Notes under the pieces: model-generated | What the model saw: only the letters and a program-made list of their open reading frames with translations | Told to the model about the DNA's origin: nothing | Database searches by the model: none | Part shown: piece by piece, positions 20,001 through 27,073 of the stretch | How the letters are laid out: the number at the start of each line of letters is the position of its first letter | How positions within the stretch are numbered: position 1 is the stretch's first letter | Program-made: the position numbers and the translations under genes | Origin: Gemmata palustris | GTDB taxonomy: Bacteria; Planctomycetota; Planctomycetia; Gemmatales; Gemmataceae | Direction of reading: 5' to 3' | DNA length: 64,000 bases | Assembly: GCF_017939745.1 (NCBI RefSeq) | Contig: NZ_JAGKQQ010000001.1 | Coordinates: 3,534,001-3,598,000 of the forward strand

Positions 20001-20583
20001 GAACATGGAGATTTTCTGGGACGCGCTGCACTACGCGCGCGGCGCCGGTGACGCGCAACTCGCCGAGAAGGAGCTGCTCCCCACTGTCGCGGACCTGCGG
20101 TTCCGTGGTATCGTGGCTATGACGCAGGCCAACCGCAGCTCGCCCGAGTTGCCCCACTACGACCGACTCGTTTCGCAAGGGCAGCCGTGGCGGGATCTGA
20201 TCGGGTACCACACGCGGTTCGGGGACGTCCGAGAACTGCTCACGAAAACAGACGACCGGTACGCAATCCTCACAGCGGGTGACGAAATCGTGCTGCGGTT
20301 CACCGCCCCGCCCGACCCGCCCCAGGGCTGGAAACGCGACTTCGTTTGGGTCAGCGACGGCTGGGTGAAGGACGGCGACCTCAACACGCGGTTCGGGAAG
20401 ACGGTGCTGCCGCTCCCCGCGCACAACATGGCGGGCTACGACGTCCCGCCGACCACACTGGAGAACGATCCGGTGTACCGCCGGCACCGCAAAGACTGGA
20501 CCGACTTCCACACCCGGTACGTGACCCCGGACGCCTACGAGCGCGGGCTGCGGGCCTTCAAGCGCCGGGGGGAACAACCATGA
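17089..20583 (+). CDS. Membrane-anchored TPR + FG-GAP + ASPIC/UnbV-type protein
   Basis: 1164 residues. A membrane anchor spans about 12-30, with the rest outside the cytoplasm. TPR-type helices cover about 45-190 (AVGLVPQEPAAWANRALLNL, AERLAPDDPDIAKLRG). FG-GAP/VCBS propeller repeats with Ca-binding-like loops (DVDLDGDLDII, DLDHDGAPDAVV, DADDDGVLDLV, DLDNNGVPDLIV) cover about 360-580. An ASPIC/UnbV-like block (GIHFGLGTRTKCDVLRIQWP) lies at about 680-700. The last 400 residues are a beta-rich region I cannot name. ASPIC/UnbV domains occur in UnbV of enediyne clusters and in CRTAC1-like proteins. The stop overlaps the next start (ATGA). Confidence 0.88.
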   Translation: MSSFLRRHRSKLIAAVLVLLVAGAVATFFTWKRQSRLPAPGEPVYEQFVETFELGSAALDVDVWDVAETNLNQAVGLVPQEPAAWANRALLNLRTARLPEAERDLKEAERLAPDDPDIAKLRGVLDERRGRFAEAVASLRKGTAKDPEDVETLYFLAQVINKEQKPDSDAEYQRLMEDVLAVRPTNRHVLTERLRTAARRDDRAAVNDTLARLRAFAPSWGREETRTLFGELEQAAAGPLGDAVLGSIQVFTNFFRAEPGYARDANEVSPPGGFRGNPLHTFRRLAPARHSPAAPDTELTFAPEPLTDAPAGHWDVAVPVWLTGEGAPVVFVANARELRRVGSPATLPSIPVAPDGLVPLDWNNDFRTDLLLVGPKGVLFYEQGPDGNFTDVTAKTKLPPEILKGDFAAALAADVDLDGDLDIILARRTGAPVLLRNNLDGTFAVVPIFPEVADARAFAWADLDHDGAPDAVVLDAAGRLHVFASERSGQFKPWPVKPPAESFRAVAISDADDDGVLDLVALRADGTLLRISDRNKRTSWDVAELGRWDNVAGAELGTIHVLTADLDNNGVPDLIVSGSAGGAAWLGSGGGKFERLPAALPPRVCAVADLAGTGRLDLLALDAEGHPVRTRIVGKKDYHWQTVRFRAAPGPTEGDNRMNTFGVGGEIEFRTGTCVVKRPITGPGIHFGLGTRTKCDVLRIQWPNGTPQLEFARGIDQTVVAEQRLKGSCPFLFTWNGERFVFVTDFMWSTPLGMYINAQDKGGFLQTTEWVKIRGDQLVPRDGHYEVRVNANLWETHYFDHLSLRVIDHPQNTDLYVDERFALEPSKPAFHLTHPTRPVAQARDHHGADVTGIVRAVDGEYLDRAGRGLYQGITNDHWVEVDLGADAPTEGPVWLVAHGWIHPTDSSVNFALEQGKNTRPRALTLEVPDGKGGWKVARDKIGFPAGKNKSVLLRLDGLDGPGVARRFRLRTNMEIFWDALHYARGAGDAQLAEKELLPTVADLRFRGIVAMTQANRSSPELPHYDRLVSQGQPWRDLIGYHTRFGDVRELLTKTDDRYAILTAGDEIVLRFTAPPDPPQGWKRDFVWVSDGWVKDGDLNTRFGKTVLPLPAHNMAGYDVPPTTLENDPVYRRHRKDWTDFHTRYVTPDAYERGLRAFKRRGEQP

Positions 20584-22403
20584 ATGCGATCAAGCAAATC
20601 ATTGTGACCGTCCTGTTCATCGGCATGCTGGGGCTGGTGGTCGTCTTGAACCGCACCAACCGGCCCTCGGAGGAGCAGCTCGCCGCGGAGGAATCACTCA
20701 AGCGGTACGGGTTCCACCTGACCGAGTCCGCGGAACGGTCCGGGATCACCTTCCGGCACGAGTCCCCGGTCCTCGACCCGAAGCTGGGACACATCATGCC
20801 CATCGTGGCCGCGATGGGGGCGGGCGTCTCGCTCGTCGACTTCGACGGGGACGACTTGCTCGACGTGTACGCGGTCAACAGCAAAGAGGGGAAGCCGAAC
20901 CACCTGTACCGCAACCGCGGCGACGGGACGTTCGAGGACGTGGCCGGCGCGCTGGGCGTGGCCGACCTGAACCGCCCCGGAACCGGCGCGTGCATGGGCG
21001 CGATCTGGGCGGACATCGATAACGACGGGTTCCCGGACCTGTTCGTCTACAAGTGGGGCAAGCCCGAACTCTTTCGGAACAAGCAGGGGAAGGGGTTCGA
21101 GCGCGTCACCGACCGGGCCGGGCTGCCGGCGTGGGTCAACGCGAACTCCGCGTGCTGGCTCGACTACGACCGGGACGGGTTACCGGACCTGTTCATCGCC
21201 GGGTACTGGCCCGAGGGCATCGACTTGTGGAACCTGAAAACGACCCAGGTGATGCCCGAATCGTTCGAGTTCGCCGAGAACGGCGGGCGCAAGTACCTGT
21301 TGCGGAACCGCGGGGACGGCACGTTCGAGGACGTGACGGCGAAAGTGGGCATCAAGAGCACCCGTTGGACGCTCGGCGTAGTCGCGGCCGATCTGTGCGG
21401 CACCGGGTACCCGGACATCGTGCTGGCGAACGACTACGGCATCTCCGAGTTCTTCGCCAATAAGGGCGGAGAGCGGTTCGAGGAAGTCGGGCAGGAAACC
21501 GGTATCGGTCTAGCCCCGAAAAGCGGGATGAACGCGACCCTGGGTGACGTGCTGAATAAGGGCCAGCTCGCGATCTACATCTCGAACATCACCGAGGCCG
21601 GGAACCTCGTTCAGGGCAACAACTTGTGGGTGCCGACCGGGAAAACGCGGACCGGGCGCCCCCGCTACCTCAATCAGGCCGGTACCCTCAGCGTCGAACA
21701 GGGGGGGTGGAGTTGGGGGGCGAAGTTCGGCGACCTGAACAACGACGGCCGACTCGACCTGTACCTGACCAACGGCTACGTTTCGGCGGCGAAGGGGAAG
21801 AGCTACTGGTACGACTACGGCAAGATCGCGGGCGGGCTGAAGGGGCTGATCCGCGAAGCGCAATTCTGGCCCCCGATCGGCGACCAGAGTCTCAGCGGCT
21901 ACCAGCAGAAGTGCCTCTGGCTCAATAAGGGCGGCAGCTTCACGGATGTGGGCGCCGCGGTCGGCGTCGCGGACACGTTCGACGGCCGGGCGGTCGCGCT
22001 GGGGGATCTGTTCAACCGCGGGGTCGTGGACGTCGCGGTCGCCAACCAAAACGGGCCGCTCCTGCTCTACAAGAACACCGTGGCCCCGGGCCGCGGCTGG
22101 GTCCAGTTCGCGCTCACGGGCGGCGCCCGCCCCGGGCGCGAGAAGGGGTGGAGCAACCGCAGCGCCATCGGCGCCCAGGTGCGCCTGGCGTGGCGCCAGG
22201 GCGACGGGCCGCTCCAGGAACAGCTCCAGGTCATCACCGCCGGCGACGGTTACGCCTCGCAGAACATGTTCCGCCTGCACTTCGGGCTCGGCACCGGCGC
22301 CAGGATCGAGAAGGCCGACATCATCTGGCCCTCGGGCCGAACTCAAACGATTCATTCTCCGAAGGCCGGCATTATCCATCGCGTCGAGGAACCTGGATCA
22401 TGA
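20580..22403 (+). CDS. FG-GAP/ASPIC protein (UnbV-like, CRTAC1 family)
   Basis: 607 residues. The start is the ATG at 20580 overlapping the upstream TGA; it places a transmembrane anchor at about 6-22. FG-GAP repeats follow (DFDGDDLLDVYAVN, DIDNDGFPDLFVYK, DYDRDGLPDLFIAG, DLNNDGRLDLYLTN). The C terminus is a good ASPIC/UnbV domain (NRSAIGAQVRLAW, FRLHFGLGTGARIEKADIIW, PSGRTQ). It is likely an extracytoplasmic Ca-binding propeller. It is translationally coupled on both sides, so it is probably made in step with the TPR-ASPIC protein and the UnbU-like membrane protein. Confidence 0.92.
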   Translation: MNAIKQIIVTVLFIGMLGLVVVLNRTNRPSEEQLAAEESLKRYGFHLTESAERSGITFRHESPVLDPKLGHIMPIVAAMGAGVSLVDFDGDDLLDVYAVNSKEGKPNHLYRNRGDGTFEDVAGALGVADLNRPGTGACMGAIWADIDNDGFPDLFVYKWGKPELFRNKQGKGFERVTDRAGLPAWVNANSACWLDYDRDGLPDLFIAGYWPEGIDLWNLKTTQVMPESFEFAENGGRKYLLRNRGDGTFEDVTAKVGIKSTRWTLGVVAADLCGTGYPDIVLANDYGISEFFANKGGERFEEVGQETGIGLAPKSGMNATLGDVLNKGQLAIYISNITEAGNLVQGNNLWVPTGKTRTGRPRYLNQAGTLSVEQGGWSWGAKFGDLNNDGRLDLYLTNGYVSAAKGKSYWYDYGKIAGGLKGLIREAQFWPPIGDQSLSGYQQKCLWLNKGGSFTDVGAAVGVADTFDGRAVALGDLFNRGVVDVAVANQNGPLLLYKNTVAPGRGWVQFALTGGARPGREKGWSNRSAIGAQVRLAWRQGDGPLQEQLQVITAGDGYASQNMFRLHFGLGTGARIEKADIIWPSGRTQTIHSPKAGIIHRVEEPGS

Positions 22404-23536
22404 CTCCCCCTCTCCCCCCGGTGAGTCCCCGCCCCCCGCACGGCCCGGCCCAATCCTGGTCCGGTTTGGCGTGGCGCGCCGGCGCGACCGCGGCCCTGGT
22501 CGGCGTTTTCTACATCGCGCGCGGGGCACTGTTGGAGCACTTCGCCGGGGCCGGCGACCCGGCGACCACGCGCGTGGCGGCGATCTCGCTCCTGCTCGTC
22601 GCGCTGCTCGCGGTCTGGTGGCAGGTCGTGTCGCGCGACCCGCGGTTCCACGCCCCGATCCTGATTACCGCCATCCTCGCGCTCAGCGACGCCTCGTTCG
22701 GGCTCCTGGAGAACCACCCCGCCCCGCCGTGGCTCGTGTCGTGGACCGACGGGATGGTCCTGGAATACTCCCCCACGTTCCTGACGATGGCGGCCACGGT
22801 GCTGTGCGAACTGATCCTCGGGCGGTTCATGTGGGGCAAGTGGCCGAACCTCGCGAGCGCGTACATCTCCGGGATCAGCGCCGGCATCCTGGTGAAGTCG
22901 TCGCTCCTGTGGCCGTTCGTCCTGTGCGGGCTGATCTCGATCACCTCGAAGTACGTTCTGCGGGTGAGCAACCGGCACCTGTGGAACCCCACGAACCTCG
23001 GGATGACGGTGATGCTGTTCCTGGCCCCGCAGTACGTCGCGAGCCTCAGCGTCCAGGCCGGGAACAACGGCTGGGCGGTGGCGACGATCTGGGTGCTCGG
23101 CGGCATGATTATGTACAAGCTCGGCCGGTTCCACATCCCCCTGGCCTTCATCATCGCGTTCGTCCCGCTCGCGTTCCTGCGGAGCGAAATCACCGGCCAC
23201 AAATGGCAGGCGGAACTCGCGCCGATCACGAGCCCGATGTTCCAGCTCTACATCTTCTTCATGATTACCGACCCGAAGACGACCGTCCGGGGGCGCGGGC
23301 CCCAGGTTCTCGTCGCGGTCCTTGTGGCCGCGGCCGAGACGTTCTTCCGACTGGTGTTCAAGGACGTTCACTCGCTCTACCACGCGCTGTTCGTCGTCGG
23401 CCCGGCGGCCAATTTGGTGGAGATTTACGCCGACCGCGCCCGGAAGCGGCGCGCCAAACGCGCGGTCGCACCCGCGCCCGAAGAGGTGTCCGAACCGGTA
23501 CCGGCAATGGCACCGGCCGTTTTGACGAAAACGTGA
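22400..23536 (+). CDS. RnfD/UnbU-like integral membrane protein
   Basis: 378 residues from the ATG at 22400 overlapping the previous TGA; the longer open frame upstream is a shadow. Around nine hydrophobic segments are visible between about 25 and 330. The block NPTNLGMTVMLFLAPQY near 195-211 resembles the flavin-attachment region of RnfD/NqrB subunits, where a Thr carries FMN, and RnfD-like proteins named UnbU accompany UnbV in enediyne clusters. The C-terminal tail (about 340-378) is basic then Pro/Ala-rich. It may move electrons or ions across the membrane for its two partners. It is the last gene of the run, and a convergent ABC transporter gene ends 21 bases later. Confidence 0.82.
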   Translation: MTPPLPPVSPRPPHGPAQSWSGLAWRAGATAALVGVFYIARGALLEHFAGAGDPATTRVAAISLLLVALLAVWWQVVSRDPRFHAPILITAILALSDASFGLLENHPAPPWLVSWTDGMVLEYSPTFLTMAATVLCELILGRFMWGKWPNLASAYISGISAGILVKSSLLWPFVLCGLISITSKYVLRVSNRHLWNPTNLGMTVMLFLAPQYVASLSVQAGNNGWAVATIWVLGGMIMYKLGRFHIPLAFIIAFVPLAFLRSEITGHKWQAELAPITSPMFQLYIFFMITDPKTTVRGRGPQVLVAVLVAAAETFFRLVFKDVHSLYHALFVVGPAANLVEIYADRARKRRAKRAVAPAPEEVSEPVPAMAPAVLTKT

Positions 23537-23557
23537 TCGCGGCGAACCGGACCGGGA

Positions 23558-24364
23558 CTACGCGCCCGGGTCGAACGGGGCCTCGATTCCGCCGGTGAGT
23601 TGGAGCAACTCGAGGAGCCGGGCGCGGTACTCGAGGAACCGGCGGTCGTTGCGCTGGCGCGGGCGCGGGAGGTCCACGTCCAGTACCCGATCGATCCGCC
23701 CCGGGCGCGGGGTCATGACCGCGATCCGGTCGCTGAGGTAGAGCGCTTCATCAATGTCGTGGGTGACGAGTAGCATCGTCGTCCCGCGCGCCTGCCACAC
23801 CCGCAGGATCTCGTCCTGCATCCGCATCCGGGTGAACTGATCGAGCGCGCCGAGCGGCTCGTCGAGCAGCAGCACCCGGGGGTGATTAATCAGTGCCCGG
23901 GCCAGCGCCGCCCGCTGCGCCATCCCGCCGGAGAGCTGGTGCGGGTAGGCGTTCGCGAACCCCTCGAGCCCGACGAGCCGCAGGTACTCGTCCACTTCGT
24001 GCCGCTTGCTCCGAAGCACGCCGCGGGCCACGAGCCCGGACTCGATGTTCCGCCGAATCGTCAGCCAGGGGAACAGGCTCGGGTCCTGGAACACGACGCC
24101 CCGGTCGGCGCTCGGCCCCGTAATCGGTTCGGAGCCGACCCACAATTCGCCCCCGGTCGGTCGATCCAGTCCCGCGACCAGGCGCAGGAGCGTGGACTTC
24201 CCGCACCCGCTCGGCCCGACCAGCGACACCAGTTCCCCGGCCCCGACGTCGAGCGCCACGCTATCGAGTGCGACCACGTGCCCCCCCTCAGCGGTGGCGA
24301 ACGTCTTACCCAGCGAACGGGCACGAAGGGCCGCACCCTCCCCCGCTCCGACCGCGTCGCTCAC
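23558..24364 (-). CDS. NitT/TauT-type ABC transporter ATPase
   Basis: 268 residues. The start is a GTG at 24364 that overlaps the permease stop (GTGA); the longer frame upstream is a shadow of the permease. It has Walker A GPSGCGKST, Q-loop VVFQDPSLFPW, signature LSGGMAQRAALARAL, Walker B VLLLDEPLGALDQ and the H-loop VTHDIDEAL. The LFPWLT and QFTRMRMQ blocks are typical of SsuB/TauB/NrtD-type ATPases for nitrate, sulfonates and similar anions. It forms an operon with the permease and lipoprotein. Substrate is not predictable from the ATPase. Confidence 0.93.
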   Translation of the reverse strand: MSDAVGAGEGAALRARSLGKTFATAEGGHVVALDSVALDVGAGELVSLVGPSGCGKSTLLRLVAGLDRPTGGELWVGSEPITGPSADRGVVFQDPSLFPWLTIRRNIESGLVARGVLRSKRHEVDEYLRLVGLEGFANAYPHQLSGGMAQRAALARALINHPRVLLLDEPLGALDQFTRMRMQDEILRVWQARGTTMLLVTHDIDEALYLSDRIAVMTPRPGRIDRVLDVDLPRPRQRNDRRFLEYRARLLELLQLTGGIEAPFDPGA

Positions 24365-25404
24365 CACTTGATGACCCCCTTCTGCCACTTCAGAACCCGG
24401 TCGCGCGCTTGAAACAGGAGCGTCATCAGGGTGGAGAAGAACACCGCACTGAGGACCAGCGCGCCGTACATCTTCGCGTACTCCATGTACCCCTTTTGCC
24501 AGCTCAGGTACCACCCGAGGCCGGCCGGTACGCCGGCGGTTTCGGCGACGATCAGGGTCAGGAACGAGGCGCCCAGCCCCATGAACAGGCCGATGAAGAT
24601 GTTCGGCATCGCGGCGGGCACGGCGACGCGGAAGATCAGGTAGAACCGCCCGGCACCGAGCGTCCGCGCGACGTCGAGGTACGACAACCGCACGTTGGCG
24701 ATGCCCGACGACGTGAGAATGGTCATCGGGAACCAGACCGCGAACCCGATCAGCGCGACCGCGCAGGTGAACGAGTCCTTCCAGATGGTCATCACGAGCG
24801 GGATGAGTGCCGTAGCGGGAATCGGGCCGATGAACTTCAGCGCGGGCATGGCCCAGTAGCGCACGCGCGGGAACCAACCGACGACGATCCCCGTGACCAG
24901 CCCCGCGGTGGCCCCGACCGCGTAGCCGGCGAGGAGCAGCCGCAGCGAGTGCCACGCGCTTTCGAGCAGCAGCACGCGGTCCTCAATGATCGCCCCGAGC
25001 ACCTCGTTCGGACCCGGGAAAAAGGGCTGGTGGAGCCAGTTCATTTTCGTCGTCACGAGTTCCCATACGGCCGCGACGCCGACCGCCCCCGCGACGAGCG
25101 GCGCGTTGTGGCGCACCACCGCCCGCAGCGCCGGGACCACCGCGTGTGCGAGCGCGGCGAGCAGAGCGCCGAGTGCGACCAGGGCGAGGGCCACGGGATA
25201 GGGGTGGCGCCACTCCGGGAGCGCGTCCAACCACGTGAGGGGCGGGAGCTGCTCGGTGGGTAGGAACTGGTGAACGACCAGGGCCGCGGCGACGACGAAG
25301 ACGGGGGAGAGAACACTGAGCGTCGGGCCAATGGTGCCGGCGCCGCGCCGGTCGGTTACCGGCGCGGCGACACCCGCCTGAGGGTCGGCGAGGTTTGAAG
25401 CCAT
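24361..25404 (-). CDS. NitT/TauT-type ABC transporter permease
   Basis: 347 residues from the ATG at 25404, with GGAG at 25416-25413. Several N-terminal hydrophobic segments are followed by the conserved BPD_transp_1 core. The EAA loop reads VARTLGAGRFYLIFRVAVPA, followed by the usual FLTLIVAE helix. Two extra N-terminal helices (about 30-50 and 75-110) make it longer than the usual 250-280 residues of SsuC/TauC. It lies between the lipoprotein (35-base gap) and the ATPase (four-base overlap). Confidence 0.92.
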   Translation of the reverse strand: MASNLADPQAGVAAPVTDRRGAGTIGPTLSVLSPVFVVAAALVVHQFLPTEQLPPLTWLDALPEWRHPYPVALALVALGALLAALAHAVVPALRAVVRHNAPLVAGAVGVAAVWELVTTKMNWLHQPFFPGPNEVLGAIIEDRVLLLESAWHSLRLLLAGYAVGATAGLVTGIVVGWFPRVRYWAMPALKFIGPIPATALIPLVMTIWKDSFTCAVALIGFAVWFPMTILTSSGIANVRLSYLDVARTLGAGRFYLIFRVAVPAAMPNIFIGLFMGLGASFLTLIVAETAGVPAGLGWYLSWQKGYMEYAKMYGALVLSAVFFSTLMTLLFQARDRVLKWQKGVIKW

Positions 25405-25439
25405 CAAGCAATCTCCAGAACAAAACCGTGTCGGACCGG

Positions 25440-26600
25440 TCACTCAATGCAACAGCGGGTGCAGCAGAGGCAGCTCCCCTTCCCGCCGTCGAACAGCGCC
25501 GCGAACAGATCGGGCCTGAGCCGCAGCGGGCGGGCGCCCTCGATGTGCTCGACATTCTGGGCGCTGACCCACTCGTCGGTGACCCCTTCGAGATCGATCC
25601 ACGCCCGCTTCGCCAGTGCCGCCGGGTCCGTCGACGCCCCGAGCAGCTTGGCCTTCTTCATGTCCTCGGCCGCCTGCTCGACGCTCCGTTTCCCCTTCGC
25701 CACACCCGGCATGTACTTCAACTGCATCAGCGCCTGAGTGTTGATATCGACCTTGGCCGCGATGTACTTCTTTTCGACGCCCAATTCGGCCGCGGCTTTC
25801 GGGTTCTCCTGCACCCACTTCGCGCCCTTCAGGATGGCTTTGGTGACCTTCGCCGCGGCCGCGGGGTACTTGCGCGCGAACTCGCCGTTCACGACCACCG
25901 CACAGCAATACTCGTCGGCATACGGCTGGTCCGTCGCTTGATCGGCGATGGTTCGGACGATCTTGTTCCCTTCCAGGATGGTGCCGATCGGGTCGGCCGT
26001 GGCGATCGCGTCGAGCTCGCCCTGTTGGAGCCGCTGCCCGAGCAGCCCCGGTTCCATCGCGACCCAGGTGACCTCCTTGGCCTCGACCGATGGGTCGATG
26101 CCGACGGCGGCGAGCGTGCGACTGGCGAACATGGCCGGCGGGCTGCCGATGTTCGACGGCACCCCGATCCGCTTGCCCTTCAGTTCCGCGACGCTCTTGA
26201 TCGGAGAGTTCGGGGGCACCTGCACCCGCAGGCAGCCGGTGTGGACGCCCGCGGTGATCTTGAAATCGCTCCCCTTCTCGACGCCCTTGAGGATGTACAT
26301 CACGAGCGTGTGGTTCGCGTGGAACTGGCCGCTGGCGAGCCCCTCGCGCAGCCCGTCCCAGTCCGTCTTCACGATCTCGACGTCGGCGCCCTGTTCGGTG
26401 AACATCCCCTTTTCCTGGGCGACGAAGATCGGCGCCTCGCAGGTCAGCCCGAGGTACGCGACCTTGATCTTGCCGGGGTCGCCGCCGGTCGAGTCGCTCT
26501 TGCCGCACCCGACCGGAAGGAGCGCGAGTCCCACCGCGCCGAACAGCGCCGCGAGAAGGAACCGGGTGCGCGGCCGGCGGGGCGCGGGTGTACTGGTCAT
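25440..26600 (-). CDS. NitT/TauT-type substrate-binding lipoprotein with Cys-rich tail
   Basis: 386 residues from the ATG at 26600. A lipoprotein signal is clear (LFGAVGLALLPVGCGKSDST). The body is an NMT1/SsuA-type periplasmic binding protein (KIKVAYLGLTCEAPIFVAQE, KGMFTEQGADVEIVKTDWDG, PPAMFASRTLAAVGIDP, TADPIGTILEG). It contains several Cys in places that could face the ligand (LTCEAP, HTGCLRV, EYCCAVVV). The last residues form an unusual cluster, CLCCTRCC, five Cys in eight positions. This may bind a metal or form disulfides. No strong Shine-Dalgarno is seen. Confidence 0.9.
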   Translation of the reverse strand: MTSTPAPRRPRTRFLLAALFGAVGLALLPVGCGKSDSTGGDPGKIKVAYLGLTCEAPIFVAQEKGMFTEQGADVEIVKTDWDGLREGLASGQFHANHTLVMYILKGVEKGSDFKITAGVHTGCLRVQVPPNSPIKSVAELKGKRIGVPSNIGSPPAMFASRTLAAVGIDPSVEAKEVTWVAMEPGLLGQRLQQGELDAIATADPIGTILEGNKIVRTIADQATDQPYADEYCCAVVVNGEFARKYPAAAAKVTKAILKGAKWVQENPKAAAELGVEKKYIAAKVDINTQALMQLKYMPGVAKGKRSVEQAAEDMKKAKLLGASTDPAALAKRAWIDLEGVTDEWVSAQNVEHIEGARPLRLRPDLFAALFDGGKGSCLCCTRCCIE

Positions 26601-26646
26601 CGTGAAGTCTCGTGTGGTGCGGCCGTTGAGTACCCGTGTCATGATA

Positions 26647-26675
26647 CCGCCCGCCGGAGCCGTTCCGACGGGCGG
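26647..26675 (-). terminator. Hairpin after the heptad-repeat gene
   Basis: Twelve-base stem with one mismatch (26647-26658 with 26664-26675) and a five-base loop. It lies eight bases downstream of the minus-strand stop at 26683. There is no T-tract, so it is a weak terminator call. Confidence 0.4.
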
Positions 26676-26682
26676 GGCGCGG

Positions 26683-26868
26683 TCACTTCTTGAGAATCTT
26701 TTCCTGGTTCGCCAGGATCGTTTCCTGGTTCGCCAACATCTTGTCGAGTTTCGCTTGGTTAGCCAGGATCACCGATTGGTTGGCCTCGATCTTCGCCTGG
26801 TTGGTCAAGATCTGCTGCTGGTTCCCCAGAATCGTTCGTTGGTTCGCGAGTACTTCGTCGTTCGCCAT
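26683..26868 (-). CDS. Small Asn-Gln heptad-repeat coiled-coil protein
   Basis: 61 residues from an ATG seven bases after GGAG (26879-26876). Nearly the whole protein is a seven-residue repeat of the form (A/G/T)NQxxIL, for example ANQRTIL, GNQQQIL, ANQSVIL, ANQETIL, ANQEKIL, with one longer unit ANQAKLDKML. The DNA repeats too (21-base units with CTGGTTCGCCA). Ile/Leu at a regular heptad position with Asn at another is typical of a parallel coiled coil that oligomerises. No signal peptide and no membrane segment. The function is unknown; it may be a trimeric or larger assembly tag. Confidence 0.75.
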   Translation of the reverse strand: MANDEVLANQRTILGNQQQILTNQAKIEANQSVILANQAKLDKMLANQETILANQEKILKK

Positions 26869-27009
26869 TGCCAATCTCCTGGTGAATATGCTCTCCCGGC
26901 GGGTCGGCCGCGGATGTCGCGGACCCGGACCCGCTCCGGGTTGGGAGCCGGTGTTCGATTCGCACCCGAACCGACGGCACGCAGTGCGAGTGCTGCGCCA
27001 CCTTCGGGC

Positions 27010-27038
27010 GTGGGCGCGTCCCTGCGAAACGCGCCCAC
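27010..27038 (-). terminator. Hairpin downstream of the EF-hand/redoxin fusion gene
   Basis: Ten-base perfect stem (GTGGGCGCGT at 27010-27019 with ACGCGCCCAC at 27029-27038), about 35 bases after the minus-strand stop at 27074. There is no clear T-tract. Confidence 0.45.
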
Positions 27039-27073
27039 TCTATCACACTCAAACATCGTTCGCCCGGTTACTC

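Noticed and set aside
22148-22399. Extension of the UnbU-like gene by 84 codons
   Set aside because: It overlaps the ASPIC domain in another frame; the ATG at 22400 with the ATGA overlap gives a normal start.
26930-27000. tRNA-like stretch with GGTGTTCGATTCGCACC and GGTTGGGA
   Set aside because: The T arm does not form five pairs and the distance from the supposed anticodon loop is about half of what is needed; no acceptor stem.
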